Below, in pieces: positions 43,177 through 50,558 of a DNA stretch of 64,000 nucleotides. Source of the stretch: Sva-07 sp963698435 (GTDB lineage Bacteria; Actinomycetota; Acidimicrobiia; Acidimicrobiales; Ilumatobacteraceae); the NCBI GenBank assembly GCA_963698435.1, contig CAVOQV010000018.1:186001-250000 (forward strand). Direction: 5' to 3'. Position numbers and translations under genes: made by a program. Under the pieces are notes generated by a model, which saw nothing but the letters and a program-made list of their open reading frames with translations, did no database searches and was not told where the DNA came from. Numbering within the stretch: position 1 is the stretch's first letter; each line of letters starts with the position of its first letter.

Positions 43177-43194
43177 TACCCCATGGGGTATGTT
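43177..43194 (+). promoter_or_regulatory. TACCCC-AT-GGGGTA operator at persulfide dioxygenase gene
   Basis: Perfect 14-bp palindrome TACCCCATGGGGTA (43177-43190). Its last TA begins a possible -10 box TATGTT (43189-43194). The motif resembles operators of CsoR-family persulfide sensors (CstR), which repress sulfur-oxidation genes. A hairpin GGCCATCG/CGATGGCC follows in the leader at 43209-43231. The same arrangement lies before the rhodanese gene at 46025. Confidence 0.72.
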
Positions 43195-43251
43195 TGATGC
43201 TGTACTACGGCCATCGTGAAGCCCGATGGCCACCAGTCGAAAGGCGCAACC

Positions 43252-44646
43252 ATGAAGTTCACGCAGTACTACCTCGAGTGTCTGTCGCAGGCCTCGTATC
43301 TGATCGGTGACGAGACGACCGGACGCGCGGTCGTCGTCGATCCACGCCGCGACATCGACGAGTACGTGCGCGATGCAGCAGCTGATGGCCTCACGATCGA
43401 GTTGGTGATCGAGACGCACTTCCACGCCGATTTCCTCTCTGGTCACCTCGAGTTGGCGGCAGCCACGGGTGCCGAGATCGGCTTCTCCGCCGTGGCCGAA
43501 ACCGAGTTTCCGTCGCGCAAGCTCACCGATGGAGAGCGAATCTCGCTCGGGGACGTCCAGCTCGAGATCCGTCACACGCCGGGTCACACGCCGGAGTCGA
43601 TCAGCATCGTCGTGTGGGAGCACGCCGACGACGAAGTGCCGTACGGAGTGTTGACCGGTGACGCGCTCTTCATCGGCGACGTCGGTCGCCCTGACCTGCT
43701 CGCCTCGCTCGGCTACACCCGCGACGAACTCGCCGACAAGCTGTACGAGAGCCTGCACGGAAAGCTGCTCACGCTGCCGGACGCCACCCGTGTGTACCCG
43801 GCCCATGGTGCCGGTTCGGCGTGCGGCAAGAACCTGTCGACGGAGACCTGGTCGACCATCGGTGACCAGCGCGTGAACAACTATGCGCTCGTCGCGCCGG
43901 ACAAGGAGACCTTCGTGGCGCTGGTCACCGAAGGCCAGCCGCCGGCGCCGTCGTACTTCGTGTACGACGCGGTGCTGAACCGCAAGGACCGCCCCCTGCT
44001 CGACGAGACCTCGCCCCTCGAGCCCCTCGACCTGGATTCGGCGACCCGCCTCGTCGACGATGGCGCCATCATGCTCGATGGCCGTTCGCCGGAAGAGTTC
44101 GCCCGTGGGCACCTGGTCGGTTCGGTCAACGTCGGTCTCGAAGGTCGCTACGCCGAATTCGCCGGCTCGGTGGTGCCGAGCGACGTCGACATCGTGCTCG
44201 TCGCCGATCCGGGGTTCGAGATCGAGGCGCGCAACCGTCTTGGTCGCATCGGGTTCGACCGGGTGGTGGGATATCTCGCCGACCCGCTGGCGGCGATGGC
44301 GGAGCATCCCGACCGCACGGCGCGGGCCTCGCGGCTGACCGTGCCCGAGTTCGAGCGGCGGCGCGCTGAGATCGATGGGCTCCAGGTGGTGGACATCCGC
44401 AACCCCGGCGAGATCGCGATCGGCAGCATCGCGGGCTCGGTGCCGGTGCCGGTCGGGCAGCTCCCCGACAGCCTCGACCAGTTGGATCCCGACGCTCCGA
44501 CCGTCGTGTACTGCGCTGGCGGGTACCGTTCGTCGGTGGCGGCCAGCGTGCTGCGTCGTGCCGGGTTCCGTGACGTTTCCGACCTCCTCGGCGGCTACGG
44601 CGCCTGGCTCGAGTTCGCCGGACCGTCGCTTCCTGCCCCGGTCTGA
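43252..44646 (+). CDS. Persulfide dioxygenase-rhodanese fusion
   Basis: 464 residues from ATG at 43252. ETHE1-like metallo-beta-lactamase domain: His56, His58, Asp60 in ETHFHADFLSGH, then HTPGHTPESI, LTGDALFIGDVGRPDL and YPAHGAGSACG supply the iron ligands. Two rhodanese domains follow: the first (LDGRSPEEFARGHL) has no active Cys, the second has VYCAGGYRSS with one. The enzyme oxidises glutathione or low-molecular-weight persulfide to sulfite, with rhodanese activity moving sulfane sulfur. Palindromic operator upstream suggests persulfide-controlled expression. Confidence 0.92.
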   Translation: MKFTQYYLECLSQASYLIGDETTGRAVVVDPRRDIDEYVRDAAADGLTIELVIETHFHADFLSGHLELAAATGAEIGFSAVAETEFPSRKLTDGERISLGDVQLEIRHTPGHTPESISIVVWEHADDEVPYGVLTGDALFIGDVGRPDLLASLGYTRDELADKLYESLHGKLLTLPDATRVYPAHGAGSACGKNLSTETWSTIGDQRVNNYALVAPDKETFVALVTEGQPPAPSYFVYDAVLNRKDRPLLDETSPLEPLDLDSATRLVDDGAIMLDGRSPEEFARGHLVGSVNVGLEGRYAEFAGSVVPSDVDIVLVADPGFEIEARNRLGRIGFDRVVGYLADPLAAMAEHPDRTARASRLTVPEFERRRAEIDGLQVVDIRNPGEIAIGSIAGSVPVPVGQLPDSLDQLDPDAPTVVYCAGGYRSSVAASVLRRAGFRDVSDLLGGYGAWLEFAGPSLPAPV

Positions 44647-44684
44647 TCCCCACGGGCCGCGTATCGGCCCCTAGCATCGACGGC

Positions 44685-45626
44685 GTGATCGTCGATCGGG
44701 TTCGAGGTGCCGCTCGCGGCGCCTGGGGCATCGGAGTCGAGACCTACGAACACTGGCGGGACCACCGAACGATCCGACTCGGTGCTGGTCTCGCCTACTA
44801 CGGCTTGTTCGCCATCGTGCCCCTGCTGGCTCTGGCGCTCTCCGTCGCCGGTCTGGTGGTCTCGAGAGCTGACGTCCAGTCGTATTTCACCGACCAGCTC
44901 TCGGCGCTGCTCGGCGTCGATGCCGACGACGTCGCCCTGACTCTCGCGACGGCGCTCGACGGCACCGGGACGATCGCGGGCCTCGGCCTGATCGGGGCTG
45001 CCTCGCTATTCCTCACCGCGTCGGTGCTGGTCGTTGCCGTGCAGGACGCGTTCAACACGATCTGGGAGCGCCCCGTGCGATCAGGAATCCGCCAGACGGT
45101 GATTCGACGGCTCGTCGCGTTCGTCGTCGTGATCGGCGCCGGCGCGGTGATCATCGTGTCGTTCGTGCTCAACGCGATCGCCGGCGTGCTCGGTCGGGTG
45201 ATGCCCGACGTGGCGTTCGTGGAGCCGCTCGAAGAATTGTTCGGCGCGGCCACGTCGTGGGCGCTGCTCGTTGCGGTGATCGCACTGTTGTTCCGCTATC
45301 TCACCGACATCCGCGTGCCGTGGCTGTCGGTGTTGGTCGGCGCTGCCCTCACCGCCGTCATGCTGGCGGCGGGGACCGCGCTGGTCGGCGCGTACCTGCA
45401 GCGCTACGCGGCCTCGTCGCTGGTTGCGGTGACCGGGAGTGTGTTCCTGTTGCTGCTCTGGATCTACTACGTGGGCCAGATCGTGCTGGTCGGCGTCGAG
45501 TTCACCCGAGTGCTCGCCCTCCGGGCGATGGAGTGGACACCGGCCGCTGCGGGCGGCTCAGCCTGTCGTGACGGGGAGGCCGGCGCCACTCCACGCGACG
45601 ATGCCGCCGTCGACGTCGACCGCTGA
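44685..45626 (+). CDS. YihY/BrkB-family membrane protein
   Basis: 313 residues from GTG, six membrane segments. Family features: GAGLAYYGLFAIVPLLALAL, the ALFDAFNTIWERP-like loop (VQDAFNTIWERPVR), FRYLTDIRVPWLSVLVGA and LLLLWIYYVGQIVLVGVEF. Function of the family is not settled (once called RNase BN by mistake; envelope role likely). Its last 69 bp overlap the 3' end of the converging rhodanese gene. Starts 38 bp after persulfide dioxygenase, so may be co-transcribed. Confidence 0.88.
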   Translation: MIVDRVRGAARGAWGIGVETYEHWRDHRTIRLGAGLAYYGLFAIVPLLALALSVAGLVVSRADVQSYFTDQLSALLGVDADDVALTLATALDGTGTIAGLGLIGAASLFLTASVLVVAVQDAFNTIWERPVRSGIRQTVIRRLVAFVVVIGAGAVIIVSFVLNAIAGVLGRVMPDVAFVEPLEELFGAATSWALLVAVIALLFRYLTDIRVPWLSVLVGAALTAVMLAAGTALVGAYLQRYAASSLVAVTGSVFLLLLWIYYVGQIVLVGVEFTRVLALRAMEWTPAAAGGSACRDGEAGATPRDDAAVDVDR

Positions 45627-46025
45627 GGTGAAACCGAGCTGTTCCATCACGTCGAGGGTCTGGCCGCTGCGGTTCCCCGATCGGCAGTACACGAGGTACG
45701 GGACGTCGCTGTCGAGCGCGGCCAGCTGGTCGGTGAAGTCGGCGTCGTAGAAGTCGACCAGGACTGCGCCTTCGAGGTGGCCTTCGGCGTACTCCTCGGG
45801 GGTGCGGACGTCGAGGACGACCAGGTCGTCGGGTGGATCCTCGGTGATCGATGCTGCCTCGTCGACCGAGATCGTGGAGATCCCGCTGATCTCGGTCGAG
45901 GCGTCGGCAGCGTCGCTGCCGGCTGCGGTGGCGGCGACATCTTCGGCGGGGTCGTCACCTCCGCACGACACGAGCAGGAGGCTGAATCCGGCGATGCCGG
46001 CGATGAGACCACGCGTGATCGACAT
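45558..46025 (-). CDS. Rhodanese-domain lipoprotein
   Basis: 155 residues from ATG at 46025. Signal peptide with lipobox LLLVSC, Ala/Asp/Thr linker, then one rhodanese domain with LVVLDVRTPEEYAEGHLEGA and active Cys in YLVYCRSGNRSGQTLDVM. Lipid-anchored outside the membrane, it would move sulfane sulfur from thiosulfate or persulfides in the envelope. Preceded by the second copy of the TACCCC-NN-GGGGTA operator with a leaderless -10, so it probably shares control with the persulfide dioxygenase. Confidence 0.9.
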   Translation of the reverse strand: MSITRGLIAGIAGFSLLLVSCGGDDPAEDVAATAAGSDAADASTEISGISTISVDEAASITEDPPDDLVVLDVRTPEEYAEGHLEGAVLVDFYDADFTDQLAALDSDVPYLVYCRSGNRSGQTLDVMEQLGFTSAVDVDGGIVAWSGAGLPVTTG

Positions 46026-46031
46026 GGCGCA

Positions 46032-46049
46032 ATGATACCCCGAGGGGTA
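46032..46049 (-). promoter_or_regulatory. TACCCC-GA-GGGGTA operator at rhodanese gene
   Basis: Perfect 14-bp palindrome (46036-46049). On the minus strand its last TA begins TATCAT (46037-46032), a -10 box ending 6 bases before the ATG at 46025, so transcription is likely leaderless and blocked when a repressor is bound. Layout identical to the site at 43177. Confidence 0.75.
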
Positions 46050-46094
46050 GCTCTTCATGTCTCGGTCGATCCGGTGCGGCAGAATGTCACCAGC

Positions 46095-47039
46095 ATGAAC
46101 GAGGTGCCCTTCTCCGATGTCATCGAACTGCCGGGCGGAGCGCGGATGGAGGTGCGCTCGACCACGGCGGCCGACGACGAGCGGATCTGTGCGCTCTACC
46201 ACACGCTGTCGGTCGGCGATCGTCACCGTCGGTTCTTCGGGGCGTTCAAGCCGCACATCGAGTGGTGTCGGGAATGGGCTGACGTCTCGTCGCGAGGTGG
46301 GTACGGGGTGATCGCGATCGTCCACCGCGAGGGCGAACCCGAGGAGGTCGCGGGTGAGGCCGGGTACGCGCTCCGCGAAGATGGTGACGGCGACCTCGCC
46401 GTCACGGTCGCTCCGACGTGGCGTGGCTGGCTCGGGCCGTACCTGCTCGACGTCCTGGTCCGTCACGCCGGCGATGCCGGTCTCGCGAACCTGCAGGCCG
46501 AGGTGTTGCTCGAGAACGGTCCGATGCTCTCATTGCTGAGTCGGCGCGGTCCGGTTGCGCTGGGCCATGACGACGGGATGGTGCGTCTGACGATCGGGAC
46601 GTCGGGGCCGGTGCCGACCTGGCCGCCCGCCGAGCGCCGCCCGCGTGTTCTCGTCGAGGTCGCCGGGCGGCGTTGGGCCGGCGAGCACGCTGCGGACGAG
46701 GCGGGTCTGTTGACCGCGATGTGCGCCGGGCCGGCGGCGCGCGGCGAGCACGGGTGCCCCGTCCTGGACGGTGGCCGGTGCGCGCTCGCAGACGGCGCCG
46801 ACGCGATCATCGTGTTGCTCGACCCCGACGACGAGCGCAGCGCCGAACTCGTTCGTGCGCACCGTGAGCAGTCACCCGGCACCCCGGTGTTGGTCCGCCA
46901 CCATGGGCCGGCCGACCGTGCCACCGATGACGCGGCCGCCGTGTTCGGTTGTATCGACGTCGAGCCGGATGGCGCCGATGCGGTGGCCCAAGTGCTCGCG
47001 TTGTTGGGGAGCCGCGTGCCGCCCGACGATCAGCGATAG
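46095..47039 (+). CDS. GNAT acetyltransferase with extra C-terminal domain
   Basis: 314 residues. Residues about 15-165 are a GNAT fold (MEVRSTTAADDERICALYHT, GVIAIVHREGEPEEVAGEAG, APTWRGWLGPYLLDVLVRHA) like those in Pat-type protein acetyltransferases. Residues about 175-310 are a separate alpha/beta region with a Cys cluster (TAMCAG, HGCPVLDGGRCALADGADA) that looks like a receiver- or ligand-binding-like fold; I do not recognise it. Divergent from the rhodanese gene across a 69-bp gap that contains the palindromic operator. Confidence 0.8.
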   Translation: MNEVPFSDVIELPGGARMEVRSTTAADDERICALYHTLSVGDRHRRFFGAFKPHIEWCREWADVSSRGGYGVIAIVHREGEPEEVAGEAGYALREDGDGDLAVTVAPTWRGWLGPYLLDVLVRHAGDAGLANLQAEVLLENGPMLSLLSRRGPVALGHDDGMVRLTIGTSGPVPTWPPAERRPRVLVEVAGRRWAGEHAADEAGLLTAMCAGPAARGEHGCPVLDGGRCALADGADAIIVLLDPDDERSAELVRAHREQSPGTPVLVRHHGPADRATDDAAAVFGCIDVEPDGADAVAQVLALLGSRVPPDDQR

Positions 47040-47869
47040 AAGATCCGCAGCGCCGACGCCTCGATCACCGAGCCGTCCTCGGAGCTGAGGGAGAACATCA
47101 CGAGTGCTCCTCCGACCTCGCCGGGGCTCGTGAACTCGAAGGTCTCGGTGTACGGACCCGGCTCCGGACCGCCGCTGCCGGTTACGAACCCCTCGAAGAT
47201 CGGTTCGCCGTTGCCGTCGGCGCGCAGTTCAACGTCGACGGTGCCCTCGAACGCGAGGGCGGTTCCCGACACGGTGAGCGGGCTGGTGACCTCGGCCAGT
47301 GCCTCGGGTTCGTCGATCGTGATGTTCTCGCTCGCCGCACCGAGAATCCACCAGTCGTCGTCGTCGGTGAGCTGACGAACGAAGACCGTCGTGACCGGGC
47401 CGGTCTCGATCGCTCGCACCTCGACCTCGCCGGACCGGTTGTCGCCGGACAGGAACTCGCCGACGAACGGTTCTTCGAAGCCGAGGTAGTCGATGGCGAA
47501 ACCGGTGGCTGCCTCGACCGGGTCGGTGTAGCGAACGTCGGTGTCGGGCCATGGCCAGATCGCCGTGCTGACGTCATCGGGGAGCGGTGGGGCTTCACTG
47601 GTCGCCGGGCTTTCCGTCGTGGCCGGCGCCTCGGTGGTGGCCGGAGTGTCGGTCGTGGCCGGTGCCTCGGTGGTCTCGACGACCGCAGTGGTCTCGGTGA
47701 CGGTGTCGTTCGGCTCGCTGGTGCTCACCGAATCGTCGTCGTCGTCGTTGGCGATGAACACCAACGCGGCGACGAGTGCTGCCAGGATCACCGCCGCCCC
47801 GGCGATCAGCGGCCATTTCGGCCTGGTGCCGCCGGCGCCTTCGTCTGCAGTGGTGGGCGTGTCGGTCAT
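47030..47869 (-). CDS. Membrane-anchored Gmad2-domain protein
   Basis: 279 residues. Short cytoplasmic start, one membrane helix (PLIAGAAVILAALVAALVFI), a long Thr/Ala/Pro/Glu repeat linker (TTEAPATTESPATSEAP), then an extracellular part ending in an Ig-like Gmad2 domain (VTSPLTVSGTALAFEGTVDV, EFTSPGEVGGALVMFSLSS). Gmad2 domains occur in spore-germination and cell-surface proteins. Cell-envelope role inferred. Its stop overlaps the converging GNAT gene by 10 bp. Confidence 0.85.
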   Translation of the reverse strand: MTDTPTTADEGAGGTRPKWPLIAGAAVILAALVAALVFIANDDDDDSVSTSEPNDTVTETTAVVETTEAPATTDTPATTEAPATTESPATSEAPPLPDDVSTAIWPWPDTDVRYTDPVEAATGFAIDYLGFEEPFVGEFLSGDNRSGEVEVRAIETGPVTTVFVRQLTDDDDWWILGAASENITIDEPEALAEVTSPLTVSGTALAFEGTVDVELRADGNGEPIFEGFVTGSGGPEPGPYTETFEFTSPGEVGGALVMFSLSSEDGSVIEASALRIFYR

Positions 47870-47885
47870 GGTTTCTCTGGTCCTC

Positions 47886-48047
47886 TCAATCGGTGGTGTA
47901 ACGCGGGATGGCGGCGACGCCGTCGGTCACGCCGAGCGTGTCGGCGATCATCACGGCGCCACCGAACAGCAGGGTGTCGCGTGCGAGTTCGTCGGCGTCG
48001 GCCGGGCGCCGGGAGACACCGTAGATGGCGCTCGACAGAGCCCAAGG
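47886..48047 (-). pseudogene. 3' remnant of an unknown gene
   Basis: 54 open codons after an in-frame TGA: PWALSSAIYGVSRR, PADADELARDTLLFGGAVMI, ADTLGVTDGVAAIPRYTTD and a stop. The text is protein-like, but there is no start codon apart from an internal GTG/ATG deep in the fragment. Likely the tail of a truncated gene lying between the ACP-like gene and the Gmad2 gene. Family unknown. Confidence 0.35.
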
Positions 48048-48106
48048 TCATGGTGGCTGCACCATTGCCATCAGCTCGTCTGAGCAGCCAGACCGCGATC
48101 AACGCG

Positions 48107-48391
48107 TCAGGTGCCTCCGCGAGCGAGGAAGTCGCGCAGCGACGCGACCGTGGTCAAGTGCGGGTACTCGCGCTCGGCGATGTCGACTCCGGTCTGCTCC
48201 GAGAGTCGCGTCATGACCGCGAGATGGTCCATCGAGTCGAGCTGCAGCTCCATCCAGAAATCGACCTCGTGATCGAGGTCGGCCAGTTCTGGTTCGAGCT
48301 CCGGGGCGACGTCGGCGATCGCCGACAGGATCATCGTGACCAGGTCGACGCGTTCGTGTCCGGTGTTGTCGTGTCCGGTGTTGTCGGTCAC
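48107..48391 (-). CDS. Acyl-carrier-like protein
   Basis: 94 residues from GTG at 48391, overlapping the E2 gene stop by 4 bp. Carrier fold with phosphopantetheine Ser53 in ELQLDSMDHLAVM, then SEQTGVDIAEREYPHLTTV. The N-terminus has a 15-bp DNA duplication that repeats DNTGH. Last gene of an operon with acyl-CoA synthetase and dehydrogenase E1/E2 genes, so it probably receives an acyl group made there, or carries an activated intermediate. No dedicated phosphopantetheinyl transferase is nearby. Confidence 0.88.
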   Translation of the reverse strand: MTDNTGHDNTGHERVDLVTMILSAIADVAPELEPELADLDHEVDFWMELQLDSMDHLAVMTRLSEQTGVDIAEREYPHLTTVASLRDFLARGGT

Positions 48392-49563
48392 AGGAGGTCC
48401 TCCGGGTGCTCGATGAGTTCGGCGAGGGTGGCGAGATATCGACTGCCGATCGCGCCATCGGTGGCACGGTGATCGGCGGCCAGGGTGGTGGTCGTGACGG
48501 GTCGGACCTCGACGCGGTCGTCGACGACCCAGGGTTGTCGACGTGTGCGGCCGAATCCGACGAGTGCCACCTGCGGCGGAGAGATCACGCCGTGGACGAG
48601 GTCGGCGCCCGTGTCGCCGAGGTGCGTCACCGTGATGGTCGCGCCGGTCATCCAACTGGCTCTGAGGTTGCCGGAGCGAGCTGCGGCGACGAGTTCTCGG
48701 AGTGCCTTCATGACCTCGTCGAGCGTGCGCTCGTCGGCTCGCTCGATCTGCGGCGTCACCAATCCGCCGCGGCGCAACGAGATCGCCATCGCGACGTTGA
48801 CCGAATCGGCCCTCTCGAAATGGCCGTCGACCCAGAAGCCGTTGAGCTCTCGGTGACGGGCCGCCGCGAGCGCGACGCCTCTGATGAAGCAGGCCGCCGG
48901 CAGCATCCGCTCGGCGATGGAACGTTCTGCGTTCCGGGCGGCCAGCCAGGACTCGAGTCGACCCAGGTCGAGATCTCGCGCCAAGTGGTAGTGGGGGATC
49001 TCGCGGTTCGCGGTGGCCATGCGCTCCGCGATCAGTCGGCGCATCCGATCAGGCGACCGGTCCGACCGGAGCGGTTGCGTTGCAGCGGGGGTCGGGTTGG
49101 GTGTGGCAGAGATCACGTCGGCTTCGACCACGGCGCCGCCCGGGCCGGTTCCGCTGATGGCGGCGAGATCGAGTCCTCGTTCCGCGGCGAGTCGCCGAGC
49201 GAGCGGCGACGCGGGAGTGCGTCCGCCAGCGGCTGCGACCTGCGAGGTGTCCGTCGGCAGCGAGGCGGACGGGTGACTGGGCGGGCCAGCGGGGACGTCG
49301 CTGCCATCGAGCGCTCGCAGGCGCGCGATCGGTGTGCCGACGTCGACCAACTGCCCGATGTCGACGAGGAACTCCTCGATGATGCCGTCGTGCCAGATTT
49401 CGATGTCGATGTCGGACTTCTCGGTCTCGACCACGGCGATCAGGTCGCCGCGGTGGACGGTGTCGCCGGGTGTCACCCGCCACTCGATCACGCGACCTTC
49501 GTCCATGTCCGCACCCAGCGACGGCATCGCGTACTCGAAGGTGCTGGCATTCGATCCGTTCAC
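48388..49563 (-). CDS. 2-oxoacid/acetoin dehydrogenase E2 acyltransferase
   Basis: 391 residues from GTG at 49563, inside the E1-beta stop. Lipoyl domain with lipoyl-Lys49 in VVETEKSDIDIEIW, an Ala/Pro linker, peripheral subunit-binding domain (ASPLARRLAAERGLDLAAIS, GTGPGGAVVEADV), and catalytic domain ending with DHRATDGAIG. Transfers an acyl group from lipoamide to CoA. Length fits the 2-oxoacid dehydrogenase E2 family. Next gene in the operon is an acyl-carrier-like protein instead of E3. Confidence 0.92.
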   Translation of the reverse strand: MNGSNASTFEYAMPSLGADMDEGRVIEWRVTPGDTVHRGDLIAVVETEKSDIDIEIWHDGIIEEFLVDIGQLVDVGTPIARLRALDGSDVPAGPPSHPSASLPTDTSQVAAAGGRTPASPLARRLAAERGLDLAAISGTGPGGAVVEADVISATPNPTPAATQPLRSDRSPDRMRRLIAERMATANREIPHYHLARDLDLGRLESWLAARNAERSIAERMLPAACFIRGVALAAARHRELNGFWVDGHFERADSVNVAMAISLRRGGLVTPQIERADERTLDEVMKALRELVAAARSGNLRASWMTGATITVTHLGDTGADLVHGVISPPQVALVGFGRTRRQPWVVDDRVEVRPVTTTTLAADHRATDGAIGSRYLATLAELIEHPEDLL

Positions 49564-50558
49564 GATGCGCCGCCGCCGAGGTCGTGTGCGGCTGCGACGA
49601 TGTCGTCGACCTGTGGGATCGCCGCGGCCTCGAGGTGCTTGGCGTACGGAATCGGAACTTCGAGGCTCGCGAGTCGACCGACCGGTGAGTCGAGCGTCCA
49701 GAAGCAGGTCTCGGTGATCGCTGCTGCGATCTCGGCGCTGAGACCACCGGTTCTCCACCCTTCGTCGACGACGAGTGCCCGGTGGGTGCGTTGCACCGAC
49801 GTGGCGATCGTCGGCAGATCGATCGGCCGCAACGAGCGCAGGTCGATCACCTCCGCCGAGAGACCGGAGCCGGCCAGTTGCTCGGCGGCGTCGAGGGCCT
49901 TCGGGAGCATTCCCGCCCACGCCACGATCGTCAGGTGGTCGCCGCGGCGACGCACGACAGCGCGGTCGATGTCGACCGGGCCACCGGCGGGGTCGACCGG
50001 TCCGCGGTCGTTGTAGAGGCCGGAATGCTCGAAGATGATCACCGGGTTCGGATCGGCGAGCGCGGTGGGCAGCATCCACCGGGCGTCGGCCGGTGTCGTA
50101 GGAGCGATCACCTTGAGGCCCGGTACGTGAGCGAACCAACCCTCGAGGCTGTGGGAGTGTTGCGCGGCCAACTGGCGGCCGGCACCGGTGGTCGTTCGTA
50201 CCACCAGCGGCACGTTGAACTGGCCACCCGACATGTGCAGCAGCGTGGCTGCGGTGTTGACGAGTTGGTCGAGTGCCAACAGGCTGAAGTTGACGGTCAT
50301 GATCTCGACGATCGGGCGGAGGCCGCCGAGGGCGGCGCCGATTCCGGCGCCGACGAAACCCGACTCCGACAATGGCGTGTTGCGCACGCGGTCGCGTCCG
50401 AACTCCTCGTACAACCCTTTGGTGACCGCATAGGTGCCGCCGTAGTCGGCGACGTCCTCACCCATGATGAAGACCCGGTCGTCGGTTGCCAGTGCTTCGC
50501 GCAGAGCCTCGCGCATCGCCTCCCGATAGGTGATCGACGGATGCTCGGTCACGGCCAC
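49560..50558 (-). CDS. Dehydrogenase E1 component, beta subunit
   Basis: 332 residues from GTG at 50558, overlapping E1-alpha by 10 bp. Transketolase-like pyrimidine domain: DRVFIMGEDVADYGGTYAVT, RVRNTPLSESGFVGAGIGAA and the LRPIVEIMTVNF segment, then the C-terminal SLRPIDLPTIATSV domain. With the alpha subunit it forms the thiamine-diphosphate-dependent E1 that decarboxylates pyruvate, acetoin or a branched 2-oxoacid. Sequence does not settle which; the acetoin-type is most similar in style. Confidence 0.92.
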   Translation of the reverse strand: MAVTEHPSITYREAMREALREALATDDRVFIMGEDVADYGGTYAVTKGLYEEFGRDRVRNTPLSESGFVGAGIGAALGGLRPIVEIMTVNFSLLALDQLVNTAATLLHMSGGQFNVPLVVRTTTGAGRQLAAQHSHSLEGWFAHVPGLKVIAPTTPADARWMLPTALADPNPVIIFEHSGLYNDRGPVDPAGGPVDIDRAVVRRRGDHLTIVAWAGMLPKALDAAEQLAGSGLSAEVIDLRSLRPIDLPTIATSVQRTHRALVVDEGWRTGGLSAEIAAAITETCFWTLDSPVGRLASLEVPIPYAKHLEAAAIPQVDDIVAAAHDLGGGAS

